Of a DNA stretch of 64,000 nt, positions 1-10,167 are shown one piece after another. The notes beneath the pieces were generated by a model, which made no database searches, was not told the origin of the DNA, and saw only the letters and a program-made list of their open reading frames with translations. The DNA comes from Monocercomonoides exilis (Eukaryota > Preaxostyla > Oxymonadida > Polymastigidae): NCBI GenBank assembly GCA_001643675.2, contig LSRY02000005.1, positions 1,523,501-1,587,500 of the forward strand, in the 5' to 3' direction. How positions within the stretch are numbered: position 1 is the stretch's first letter; each line of letters starts with the position of its first letter. The position numbers and the translations under genes were made by a program.

Positions 1-839
1 CATGAAATATAAATCATAAATAGTGCAATAAATTATGCTTCAAGCATTTTCATTGAAAAATTATTAACTTTTCATTGACTCTAAAAGATCAAAGAACACA
101 ATTATAATGAATCCATTTTTTGACATTCGTGAAATATTGGGAAACTTCATGTTTTGATTTCAATCATTCCTGTAACACCAAAAATTATTCAACATCGAAA
201 AACTTTAATTCAAAATCGAAAATGTTTGAATAATTTAATAATTCAACAATTGATGAAGTTTATTTTAAGTTTGAAAGTGAAAATATATTGAAGAAAGAAA
301 AATTGAATTGCAAATTGATAAAAATTGGTTGATTTATTATAACAATATTGAATGATAAAAAATAACTGCAAAAATAATATTATTCAAATCAACAACCTCA
401 TTGGTTCACGTTCCAAATTTTTATGTTCTGTGATAATATTAATTTGGTCGTTAAATGAAAGACAATAACTTTTAAATATTTTTTAGGAAAAAAAATTAAC
501 AGAAAGAACTTGATATTGATATGGAATTGATGAACTGAATTTGGTTTTAAAAAAGTGATATTATTAAATGAAAAAGGTTTTTTTGATGACTTTTGGTTTT
601 ACATAATAATTAACATATTTTTTTTTTCTCCTTCTTAAAAAAAGAACAAATATCTTTTAATCAGAAAAACGTGATATCAAATATACTTTTATTTGTGCAG
701 TCATCCTTTTCAACAACTGCTAATTATCTCAATCAGATAAGGTATTCAAATGTTTATGCAAATTTTTTATTATTCAAATTTCAATTTTTTGTAATGGATA
801 ATAAAAAATGAATAGATCATTCAAAAAATATCATTTATT
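1..839. repeat. AT-rich non-coding stretch with a dispersed repeat fragment (about 36-226)
   Basis: No gene is visible. Bases 36-156 (motif cttcaagcattttcattgaa through gacattcgtgaaat) match 32,340-32,450 in the same orientation. Bases 176-226 match 5226-5277 in inverted orientation almost base for base. This is therefore a piece of the same MITE-like family seen at 32.2-32.6 kb. The inverted pair 176-226 / 5226-5277 brackets the dead surface-protein gene and the mariner relic. The remaining sequence is plain AT-rich DNA. Confidence 0.6.
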
Positions 840-2338
840 GAACTCGACATAAAGGCAATATTATCAAAAACAGAACGAGAAAATGCAGAAAGGTGAGATC
901 ATCATTGAAGATGAAAATCACGATTTCATCAATTACTTTTTCAATTCAATGGAGAAAGTTATATAATCAGCAAACAATTGCATCTGCTGTGTTCCTGCAA
1001 GTCTTGTTATCATCAACAGCTCGTTGTGTGTGAATCATCTCAACATCATCCCTCTCAGTGGCTGTCCACTCCTCACTGCCCAACACCACTCAACTGCCTC
1101 CATCTGCTCCTCCACTTGCACCGTCCACCCACATTCACTCAACAACCACCACCACCACCACTGCCCCCTCTTCCTCTCTGCCCGTGCCTCCCTCGCCCTC
1201 ACAAACTTCTCCCTCACCACCCACCAACCTGCCATCCTCTCCTTCCCCCTCTTCTCCACCCCAAACAATCTCCTCCCGCATGCCCACTTCCCAATCCCTG
1301 CCTCCTTCTCCATCTCTCACTCCTCTTTCTCCTCCTTCATCTCCCTCATTCAGCCTTTCCTTTTTTCTCCTTCTTCCCTCTCTTCCCCTTCCCCTTCTCC
1401 ATCTCCTTCCCTTTCCCCTTCTCCTTCATCTTCCTCATCCTCATCCACATCGTCTTCTTTTTCTTCCCTTTCCCCTTCCCCTTCCCCTTCGATTTCCTCT
1501 TCCCCTTCCCCTCTCCATAACCATTACCAATCCCATCCCCACCTCCAAATCCATCTCAATCTCCATCTCTCAAACACCCTCTTCTCCAACATCTCATCTC
1601 CCCAATCCCCTCTATCTCTTCAATCCCTTCCCTCCCACTTACTCAATTCATTCACCTAAACCACTTCTTCCTCTTCTTCCACTTCTACTTCCGCAAACAC
1701 CAACTTCAATTTAATCCCCTCCTTCTCCCTTCACTCATCCCTCTCCATCCACTCAACCATTTTCTTCCACGCCCACAACCCCATCGATGGTGCTATTCTC
1801 CCCAACCTCAACAGCCCATCCACTTCCATCTCTGCCTTCAATGCATCTTTTCTTCACCAAACACGCTCTTCTCCTAATGATGCTGTTGTATATGAAGGAA
1901 ATGAAACAAATAGAAAGAAACTTGGAAGGTTGACTTCGTTTGATGAGAACAGCCATCGATTCGAGTGATGCGAATAAAATGATTCAATTGGTTGATTAAG
2001 TGATGGAGGCGTTCTTTGCGTTTCTTGCATTAATGCAAATCTCGAAATCACTTATTGTTCATTCAACAGTTGTTCTTGCACAGGAGGAAATATAGGTGGA
2101 GCGTTATTCTGTCAAAATTTGTTGAAAATTGATATTTCAAAATCCAATTTCACAAGTTGTCAAACGAAGCATGGAGGAGAAGTGTTTGTTTCCAATCCAC
2201 AATCAAATTCTGTTTATTCATTCTTAGATTACAGGGTGGAAAGCAGTAATATAACAGGTTGACATGGATCTTGTTGGTATCTTTGCCCCTTAAACTCTCA
2301 TTCGTATATTCAATTACTATTTTCTGGATACAAATAAA
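840..2338 (+). pseudogene. Decayed, truncated copy of the beta-helix surface-protein gene (paralogue of 23,392-31,413)
   Basis: Read in one frame, this stretch aligns with about the first 480 residues of the intact gene at 23,392, beginning just after its signal peptide. Shared landmarks include KQN..., IIE/ISIEN, SLCV, PLSGC, PAILSFPLFS, HLQIHL(N/D)LHLS, HNPIDGAILP(N/D)LNSPST, FNASFL, NSHRFE, NANLEIT and GGAL. The frame is kept for 1.5 kb, but in-frame stops occur at 964, 1657, 1966, 1975, 1993, 2260 and 2335. Three of them (1966, 1975, 2260) sit where the intact copy has Trp. Homology ends at about 2338, so the later repeats, membrane segment and kinase-like tail are absent. There is also no visible signal peptide or start. 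The overlapping Pro/His/Ser-rich frames in 978-1714 are by-products of C-rich sequence, not genes. Confidence 0.85.
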
Positions 2339-3060
2339 AAAGAATTAATATGTTTTCTTTGAATACACTTTGTAATCAATTTATTTATTCGCTTTCTTTT
2401 TTTAAGGCAGATTTTTTTTCAATTAGAAGGAGGGAAAGTTTTGCAAGGTTTGATAAAAATCCAGAATTTTGAAGAAAATAACAAAATAATAAAATTTTAA
2501 AAAATTCGAATCGAAATGAATGCCAAACGAGACGTTGAAATACCTGAAAAAAGAGGTTTGAAATCTTAAATATTTTATTTTGTTTTATTTTGAAATTATT
2601 GTTGATCAAGTTTTTCTTTTTGCCAAAAGCTAAAATTTTGGCATAAAAAATGAAACGATTATATTAATACAATTATAAATAAAAAGATATTTAATATTGG
2701 GTGATTGTTTTTGAAATCATATAATTTCATTCAAAAATTTCGGTGTTAAAATATTTCTTGAATATCAATAAACAAAAATTGAAAAGTGAAAAAACTTATT
2801 GACTTCATTAAAATGTTTGATTCAAAAAAACCATTTGTTTTGAAAAATAATTATCATGCTTTTTTTTTTTTTGAATTAAATTTTTCTTTCAAAACAAATA
2901 ATCTTTGAAAAATCAACACACCGATAAAAGAGATGATTTCAAAAATAATCACACATATTTGTATATTTTGATTTCTGTTAATAAATAAGAATTCCCACAA
3001 TTTAAACTCAAAAGAGTTTTTTTTGTATATTAGTCTTTATTGATCTATTTGTCTGTTGTA
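2339..3060. other. AT-rich spacer
   Basis: Homopolymer-rich, low-complexity AT sequence between the dead surface-protein gene and the transposon block. No coding frame, RNA gene or clear repeat was seen. Confidence 0.5.
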
Positions 3061-3065
3061 TTTTA

Positions 3066-3180
3066 ATATGAAACCTGTTTCTTATGGGGGGGAGGGGGGG
3101 GGGGGGGAAATTGGGGGTTTCTCCTCCATTTAACTCTCATAAGAAACTGGTGGGTAACATGGGGAGTAAATCCCACAAAA
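3066..3180. repeat. G-rich terminal-repeat-like sequence with a poly-G tract
   Basis: A run of about 24 nearly pure G lies at 3086-3110, flanked by GTTTCTTATG (3077) and its inverse CATAAGAAAC (3138). The reverse complement of 7560-7610 (atacgaagcctatttccaat then ggggagatggggg) resembles 3067-3110. The two could therefore be inverted ends around the mariner and pogo relics. The match is imperfect and read by eye. Confidence 0.35.
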
Positions 3181-3233
3181 TCATATTAAATTTTTTAGAA
3201 ATATAAAAAAAATGGGAAAAACATTAAGAATCA

Positions 3234-4690
3234 ATGAATTCAGAATTTTCAAAAAGGAAGAAAAGCCTTCAAGAATTGCAAGAAATGGTTGAAGAATCTT
3301 CTTTACATCATTCGTCCGACAAGATAAATTCAAAATTGAAAAGAGCATCTGAAGAATTGAACGAAATTATCGAAGAAAAATCGAAGGAAATTCCTCCTGC
3401 TGACGAACATATTCCTGAGACCGAACAAGCTGAACAGTTACCGTTGCTGCAATGCGAGACAAACATTGTAAAAAAGGAAAAGAGGACAACCTAAAAAGAC
3501 CGTTGAAATAAAGGAAGAAAAGAAAAAAAGGAAACAATATGTTCAACAATACGATAACGTTCGAGAACTGTTAAAAAAGGATTACTGAGATGGAAAAACT
3601 ATGGAAGATCTATCAAGGAAATATAATATTAGCATATCCACAGCTTCAGTTATCGCACGAGAAGAAAAGCCGCCAAAGCCACGAGGAGGAAAGGTTTACG
3701 AAAAAATTACAAAAGAGTAATCAAATAAAATGGCTGAAACAATCCTGAGAAATCCAACTGTGACTTCCAAAGAACTTGCAGATTCAGTTGGTGGCTTATG
3801 TAAATCAAAACCTTCTGTGTCAACAATTGGTCGCCATTTGAAATAGGATAAAATGATTGATCATGGATGCCCTGTTTTCTTTGTGAAAAGATTGCGAAAA
3901 TACGAAAATGCAAGAGTAGATGAGAAAACATTAAATCAAAGAAAAGAATATGTCAGAAAATACATGCATCATCAAATGGAAGGAAGAACGTTCGTTTTCA
4001 TTGATGAGAATGGATTCAATACTTTTGTACTGAGAACAGAAGGTCACTCTCCTGTTTGAAAACGATGAATTCAAAACAAAGAAAAAGCTAAAATTGAATC
4101 AGTCACCACAATTTCAGCTATCAGTGAGCTATCTGGAATTGAGCATGTCACTTTTGTGGAAGGAAGTGCAAATGACCAAAGTTTTAGAGTGTTCCTATTA
4201 TCTTAAATGGAGAAACTGCAATGTCTTGGAAAAGAATCATTCTTATTTGTGATGGATAATGTGTGGATGCACAAAACAGAGGCAGTGATTAATCTGATCA
4301 CTTCAAAGAACTTCGGCATCTTATACACTGCACCAAATAGTTGCGAATTAATACCTGCCAAATAAGTGTTAGGTATGTGGAAAGCTCGACTGAAGATCTC
4401 TTCTTTGAAAAAAAAATAACAAGAAGTTAATTGAGCATCTTTATCAGTGGTTGGATGATATTACTCGAATGGACGTATTAAAATGCATTAACATGGTTCA
4501 ATTCAATTTTCTTCCTTTGACACATCAAAAAATAAACCTCAGTGATTTTAACAAAAGTTCTCCAGCGAAGTGTTTAAAATTGTACATTGAAGAAATTGTG
4601 CTTGAAAGCGACGATGTTCAAATTGTGCCATGTTCTTCTGCTTCAGCTTCAGCTTCAGCTTCTTCTTCATCTATTGTTTCTTCGAGATTT
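3234..4690 (+). pseudogene. Tc1/mariner-superfamily (IS630-like) DDE transposase relic
   Basis: Joined across one early frameshift (about 3475) and many stops, the plus strand encodes a transposase of the Tc1/mariner superfamily. An acidic N-terminus and a basic AT-hook-like RGQPKKT come first. Helix-turn-helix segments follow (GKTMEDLSRKYNIS; NPTVTSKELADSVG...STIGRHLK). The catalytic domain comes last, with FVFIDENGFN holding the first Asp, FLFVMDNVWMHKTEAV the second Asp, and LYTAPNSCELIPAK in the position of the usual PYSPELNPIE block. Stops lie at about 3586, after 3715, 3844, 4057 and beyond, so the gene is dead. The Ser-rich tail around 4630-4690 could belong to the same protein. No inverted ends were found directly beside it except the uncertain G-rich pair. 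Confidence 0.8.
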
Positions 4691-4856
4691 TGACAACAAT
4701 TACATCAAAAAAATTTTCTATGTTCATTGCTTGAAGAAGAAACATCTTCTCCGTTGATTGATGTTCCTAAATCAAACTCTTTTCATCAATTATCACAAGA
4801 TCTTCAAAATGAATTAAATTTTGATGTTGATTAATCATTAAAAAAATTTCTTTATA

Positions 4857-4948
4857 TTTTTCTTTTTCTTTTCTTTTCTTTTCTTTTCTTTTCTTTTCTT
4901 TTCTTTTCTTTTCTTTTCTTTTCTTTTCTTTTCTTTTCTTTTCTTTTC

Positions 4949-4979
<31 letters not shown>

Positions 4980-5079
4980 CTTTTTCTTTTCTTTTCTTTT
5001 CTTTTCTTTTCTTTTCTTTTCTTTTCTTTTCTTTTCTTTTCTTTTCTTTTTCTTTTTTTTTTTTTTTTTTTTTTTTTTT
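4857..5079. repeat. TTTTC pentanucleotide microsatellite
   Basis: About 220 bp of nearly perfect tandem (TTTTC)n with a few one-base slips, ending in a poly-T run of about 25 (5051-5079). It lies between the mariner and pogo relics. The Lys/Arg/Glu frames it produces on the minus strand are artefacts. Confidence 0.95.
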
Positions 5080-5224
5080 GTTTTCTTTTCTTCGCTTTGA
5101 TTTTTATTTTGAAGACAATAATTTTCAAACATTTCAATAAGATAATAAAAATAAGTGATAAAGAAAATATTAAATTCCACATTTTCAGAAATATAATTAA
5201 CTCAATGAATAAAGAAAAAATATT

Positions 5225-5384
5225 TTCGATTTTGAATTAAAGTTTTTCGATGTTGAATAATTTTTGGTGTAACAGATATGAAAACTAAGTTTATTTTGAA
5301 ATTTGAGAAATCAAAATAAAGTTAAGAGCAGAGTCATTTTTCAATGCCTTGCACAAAAAAAGCTTGAAAGTGCGTATTTTCCCA
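5225..5384 (-). repeat. Fragment of the dispersed MITE-like repeat
   Basis: Bases 5226-5277 are the reverse complement of 176-226. Bases 5305-5384 (tttgagaaatcaaaataaag through agcttgaaag.gcgtattttc) match the terminal repeats of the element at 32,245-32,580. The rest of 5385-5850 is AT-rich and holds no gene that I can support. Confidence 0.6.
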
Positions 5385-5879
5385 CATATTCATATCATTT
5401 TTTTGTTCATTACAATAAAGCTAATGATTCCTTTAATCAGAAAAAAATTTTTTTTATAAATAAAAAAAAAGAGCATATATTTTTAATAAAAAAAAAAAAA
5501 CATAACTTTTTTCGGAGTGCTGTTTTTTCGAAAGTTGTTTGTTGACGGGAAGAGTTTGTGAAACCAAATGCAAAAATAACCACAACTGTTTCAATAACAA
5601 ATATTTTAGCATAAATAAAGATGAAGATATCTTTGATAATCTTTTTCCTTTTCGAGAGAAAATATGTTAATAGTGTCAGTTATTTATCGGTACCCTTTTT
5701 TTTTCTTTTTTCTTTTCTATTTTATTTTTTATTTTTTGAATTGAAGTTAATCAAAATTAAAAAATCACAAATGACAAATCCAATTTACGTTCAACTTTTC
5801 TTTTTCCTTTTTTTCTTTCAATTTCATTGATTTCTTCCTCTTCATTTTCGTGATCATCTTCTTTCACTTCATATTTTTT

Positions 5880-7395
5880 CTTTATTTTTTCATTTCAACC
5901 AAAGACTCTAACTCATTATCGTCTTTTTGCTCTTCTTTTTTCATTTCTTCAGAAGAATTCTATTCATCATCAACTTTTTCTTCTTTTTCAACTTTTTCTT
6001 TTTCTTTAATTCCTTAATGTTCACTCCAATCACTCAGAAGCTTCTCATCAGTAAATAACTTGCCGTTGAAGTCGAATCTGTTAGAATGTGATGAAGGTTG
6101 ATATTCCTATGTTTCTGAAGGCTTCATGGGAATTGGTCCAGATTCGGTATGAAGTACTCCACTCGTTGCGAAGGCTTTTTTTATGACAGCAGGTGAGAGG
6201 GCGGAATGAATTGCTTGAGGGAGAACATCCACAAGAGCTGTTCTTTTTGATGAAGATGTTGACGAAGACGGAGGGTCATATTTTGTTTGCAGTTCTGTTT
6301 TAAAGAACAGCGAAGACTCCTCTGTCAAGAGGCTGGGCAATATATGTGCTGTGAGGAATGAAGGTGAAAACTTCGGAATTTTCTTTTTGAAATTTTCACC
6401 AGATTGTTGGATCTGCTCGAGAAATGTGTGAGTCGATGAGAAGCAAGCAGCGAGAGTTTTCCAGTAACATGTGCTTTCTGCGTTTGATAATTCCTAGAAG
6501 GAGTGTTGAATGCGAATTCTTTTTGAATTGATTGCAGCCCATCCTACCACTTCTGTTTGGCCAGATATCCAGAATTTGTGATGGCAGCGGCTTCATTTCA
6601 TCAGGAAGACTCTTGCTTGGCCATAGAATCACAGAAGGAAGTGCAAATCCATCTGCAGCCACAACAGCAACCAGAGGAGAATTAGTGATTTTTGGTTGAT
6701 CTTTGCGAAATCCTGGATTTTCATTTTCAGGATGAACCACGCTCAGCTTAGAATTAGAAGGAACTCTCAGTGAAGACTCATCCATATTAAATATCAGTTC
6801 TTTGCAGTATTCATTTTTTTCATGTTAGCCGTCCAGTAATGAATACCAGGGCTATTAAACACTTTTGCACGACAACGCAAGGTGATCAGCGTCAACATTT
6901 TTCGGTGAACTTCTCTTCAGCTCGGGATGGCGCTTCACAAATTGGAAAGCCGTAGCCATTGAAACGTTAACGTATGGTGCGTCTTCGTCGTCTGTATCAT
7001 TAATCACATTTTCCTTCAATTATATTTATTATATTTATTAATTATTTAAGAACAACAAACCATTTCGCGAACTTTCCGAATTTTCAAACAGCTTCCAGAT
7101 CTTGATTCAATGATTATTTTTTCTAGCAAAATTTGTTCTTTGTCTCCTATCACATGATGCGGTCTTCCAACTTTTGAAACAAGCTTTTTGCTTCTCAGCG
7201 CCTAAACAGCATTTTTGATTTTTTGCGTGAGGATTCCATGGAGTTTATTGCGTCTGTGATCCTTACAACTCCATCAACCACAATGCGCTCCATCCGTTCC
7301 AGCCGATTGTCAATCCTTCTGTAATCGAAAGATTTCGTTGCAGCACGTAATTTCCTTTATCCAGAAATTCTCTTTTGTTCCACTGCAATTTTCAT
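5880..7395 (-). pseudogene. Pogo/Tigger (CENP-B, DDE_1-type) transposase relic
   Basis: Read in pieces on the minus strand, this is a pogo-like transposase. It begins at about 7395 (MKIAVEQKRISG). A DNA-binding part continues to FVKRHPELK (about 6950) and a linker of the type LACKSVFNSPGIHYWT. The DDE domain follows with NMDESSLRV (first Asp), FALPSVILWP, LLIDSHISR (second Asp), and a block resembling LPAHTSHILQPLDRG...FKTELQTKYD (about 6300). A C-terminal part carries AVIKKAFATSGVLHTESGPI and an acidic Lys/Glu tail to about 5880. Stops and frameshifts at roughly 6100, 6350, 6420, 6830 and 7060 kill it. The orientation is opposite to the mariner relic beside it. Confidence 0.75.
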
Positions 7396-9369
7396 TTTTT
7401 TATTATGGTAATGATCTTCAATCCAATTTGAAATTATTTTTAATTTTTAATTTTCAATTTTCATTGAAATTATATTTTTATTTACACTTGATACAGATTT
7501 AAATGGTTTTACACCACTTGTTGCCCACTTATTTATTTATTTTTTTTGATGGAAGGGATTAACACCCCCATCTCCCCATCATTGGAAATAGGCTTCGTAT
7601 TCAAATGTTATTATCCTTATTTTCAGGGTTTGCTTACATTCTGATAATGTTTGCAATTATATTAAAATTGGGAATTTCAAATTTCTATTCGAATATTCAT
7701 GCACAGTTAAAAAAAATAAAAAAAAATTCGCAATAAATAAAGAACAGTATTCACTTGAAATTATCTGTTCAAAAATTTCATATAAAACAACTTGATTTCA
7801 AATAAATTCACTCATCTATTAAAAGAATTCCAATAAATCTAAGGAAATCATAAATTAAAAAAAATCAAAAGATTATTAGAAAAAAGTGAGTCAAATAATA
7901 CTTAGAAACAACTCACCTAAATATACACTCTTATATTCACTTCATCACATTGATTTCAATTATTCCATTTCAACAAATTAAAAAAACACCAAAATTATGA
8001 AAATTATAAATTAACCAAATCCATTTTATTTGACCCATATTTAAACAAAGAATTTCATTCCGTTTCTATATTTTCACTTAATTGAAAAATTTAATATTTG
8101 CATTTTAATGGAAATAGTTATAAATGCATATTTGCATAAATAAACAACATAAAAAAACAAAGCAACTTTATTAAACAACTTGTTGATTAGAAAAACTTTG
8201 TTATAAAATCTAGATATACTAAATTTATCGTTCTCAAATATTGAGAATATTATTTATTTGCAGAAACATTTGAACTTTTAAAGCAAATCTTAATAAGTCA
8301 ATTATTTTTTATTTGAACAAATTATTGTAACTTATAATTTTTAAATGATTTTTTTATTTTATAGAAATATTTCCTTTGCAAATTAGAACTTTATTAACAA
8401 AAAATGGATAAATTCTTGATAATTAGTATTTTTTAAAGAAAATCTGAAACTTTGAAGTTTAATTAATGAAACAAAAAATTTTCATTATATTTTTTTTTAA
8501 TAGTAATTAATGAAACAGAATGAACTTATCGATAAATAAACATTGAAATTGAAAAGGGTTTTGAAAACTTTTCTATCACAATTGGAAAAAAATCCCCTTG
8601 CTTATAATGCATACTTGAATGAATAATACTTGAAACAGATTCATTAACAACAACATCATCAACAAAACAAGTAGAAAATTATGAATATTCAGAGGAAACA
8701 TTTTGATCGAATATTCTTAAATCCTCAGGCCCTAACCCTGAATCAACAAAATGAATAGAAAGAGGAGAAACAATTTCGGTTTAAAAATCAGCAACATCGA
8801 ACAAAATACTTAACACTTTTTGAAAATTCAAAAAACGAAAATACAGAAATTGCATTGAAAGAGATATGGTGTATCAGCGATAGATCCATCTCAATTAAGA
8901 TCAATCAAATATATCGATTTATGTGAATCAGGTGGTTGTTATCATCTTGAATAAAAAGTTGGAATAGATAATGATAATGAGATAGAGATCATAAAGAGAT
9001 TGCTGATACTTTTTGGGGTTTCTCATGATTAGATATTCAGTAATGTTCTATAAAGATGGAGTCATTGATAGATGTAATTGATATGAATCCATATCGGGTA
9101 TACCATATCACCTAGGAGGAGAATTGGCTAAAACATTAACTGAAAGATTAACTGGAGTTGAGTTCGCAACGAAGTTGCTCAGGAGACTTTGTCTCCGTGT
9201 TCAAGTTGGTAAATTAATGGTGAAATTGTGTGAAAATTGGTGTTATCGTTGGTGAAAAACATGAACTGTTTGTTGAACGTGTTTGTTGATCGTTGATGTT
9301 ATCGTTGATGAAATCGTTGGTGAAAATCGCAAATAAAAATAATTGATTTTGTTTTTTGTTTTATAGTGA
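7396..9369. other. Long AT-rich spacer without recognisable genes
   Basis: About 2 kb of very AT-rich DNA with no frame longer than a few dozen codons and no RNA gene. Bases 7545-7612 hold the C-rich counterpart (cacccccatctccccat) of the G-rich repeat at 3066-3110. Composition becomes more balanced after about 8640. Short coding-like snatches appear between 8640 and 9360, but none could be assigned. They may belong to the decayed element that follows. Confidence 0.4.
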
Positions 9370-9640
9370 ATGGGTCGGAAGAAGATATACGCAACTGTGG
9401 AAGAAGCGAAAGCGGCTCAATAGAAACAAATTAAACAGTTTCAGGAAAAACGTAAGTTAGAAACTAAGTATTACAACGAACATGTATCTGAAAAACAGAA
9501 GAAGTTGATTAAGATATTGAGGAGAAAGCTTATCGAAAATAATGAGCTGTGAGTTGAGTTGATGTAATAGGTTAATGATTATTTGCCTGCACAGGGTGGA
9601 AAGGTTAAGCTGGACAGGAAATGTGAGTGATGATGTGGCT
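9370..9640 (+). pseudogene. Relic of a small Lys-rich ORF starting MGRKKIYATVEEAK
   Basis: From the ATG at 9370 the frame reads MGRKKIYATVEEAKAAQ, a stop, then a basic, heptad-like stretch (KQIKQFQEKRKLETKYYNEH, KQKKLIKILRRKLIENNEL) and further stops. Short proteins of the form 'K.IYaT.EEaK.A....' with a basic coiled coil are, to my knowledge, common in Maverick/virophage-like and other mobile DNA of protists. That link is from memory. It lies head-to-head with the helicase relic at 10,168-11,890, and the repeat cluster at 9896-10,058 lies between them. Confidence 0.45.
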
Positions 9641-9895
9641 GGGAAATATTGGGTTAAATTGAAGTGCTGGAAGCGTGGTCCGGTAGTCTTGTAGTCCAGA
9701 TCTCTTTATTTCATTTGAAAAGAGCTGCCAACATGCCATTTCTGCAAACATGGGCATTTTTCCTTTAATTAGGAATGATTTTGAGGGTTATCATTTTATT
9801 TCGACTGTATAATCATTTTGCCACATTGCCACATGGTATCGTTGATAGCACACGTTCTATGTCATCATTTCAAGAAGAGATTTTTAACTTTTGAT

Positions 9896-10058
9896 GGAAC
9901 AAGTGACTTGTTCTAACTTGTTCCGATATGATTTTCAGGGAAATATTATTAAATTTTCATGAAAATCGATGAAAAAGAAGTGAAAAATGGGTGAAAAACA
10001 GGTAAAAACAATTAATTGTCGGAACACGTGGAACGGAACAAGTGACCGTTGGGGTCAC
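9896..10058. repeat. Cluster of inverted and direct repeats (ACTTGTTCC / GGAACAAGTGAC)
   Basis: GGAACAAGTGAC occurs at 9896-9907 and 10,035-10,046. At 9896-9924 the 9-mer GGAACAAGT is followed by its inverse ACTTGTTCC, and GAACAAGT-G-ACTTGTTC is itself a near-perfect palindrome. GTGACC-GTTGG-GGTCAC forms a 6-bp stem at 10,042-10,058. GGAACACGTGGAAC at 10,021-10,034 is a variant. Such iterons and small hairpins between two divergent viral-type ORFs resemble a replication origin or promoter, but no function is shown. Confidence 0.5.
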
Positions 10059-10167
10059 CGTTACACAAACCGACTTTTGTTCTGCCTGTTTTTTGTTTGT
10101 AATGAAAAATATATTTGTTTCAATTGTTTATTTTCGTTTTTGTTTGATTCAATGAAATTGTCAATGT

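Noticed and set aside
978-1714. Three overlapping Pro/His/Ser-rich frames
   Set aside because: C-rich sequence lacks stops in all frames. Only the frame homologous to the intact receptor gene is meaningful, and it is broken.
840-4700. A variant genetic code with TGA (or TAA) read as Trp or another amino acid
   Set aside because: The pseudogenes show TGA at Trp sites, but the long genes use TGG for Trp and end in TGA or TAA with nothing coding-like after, so decay is the simpler reading.
4767-5182. Lys/Glu/Arg-rich minus-strand frames of 114 and 137 codons
   Set aside because: They are translations of the TTTTC microsatellite and poly-T run.
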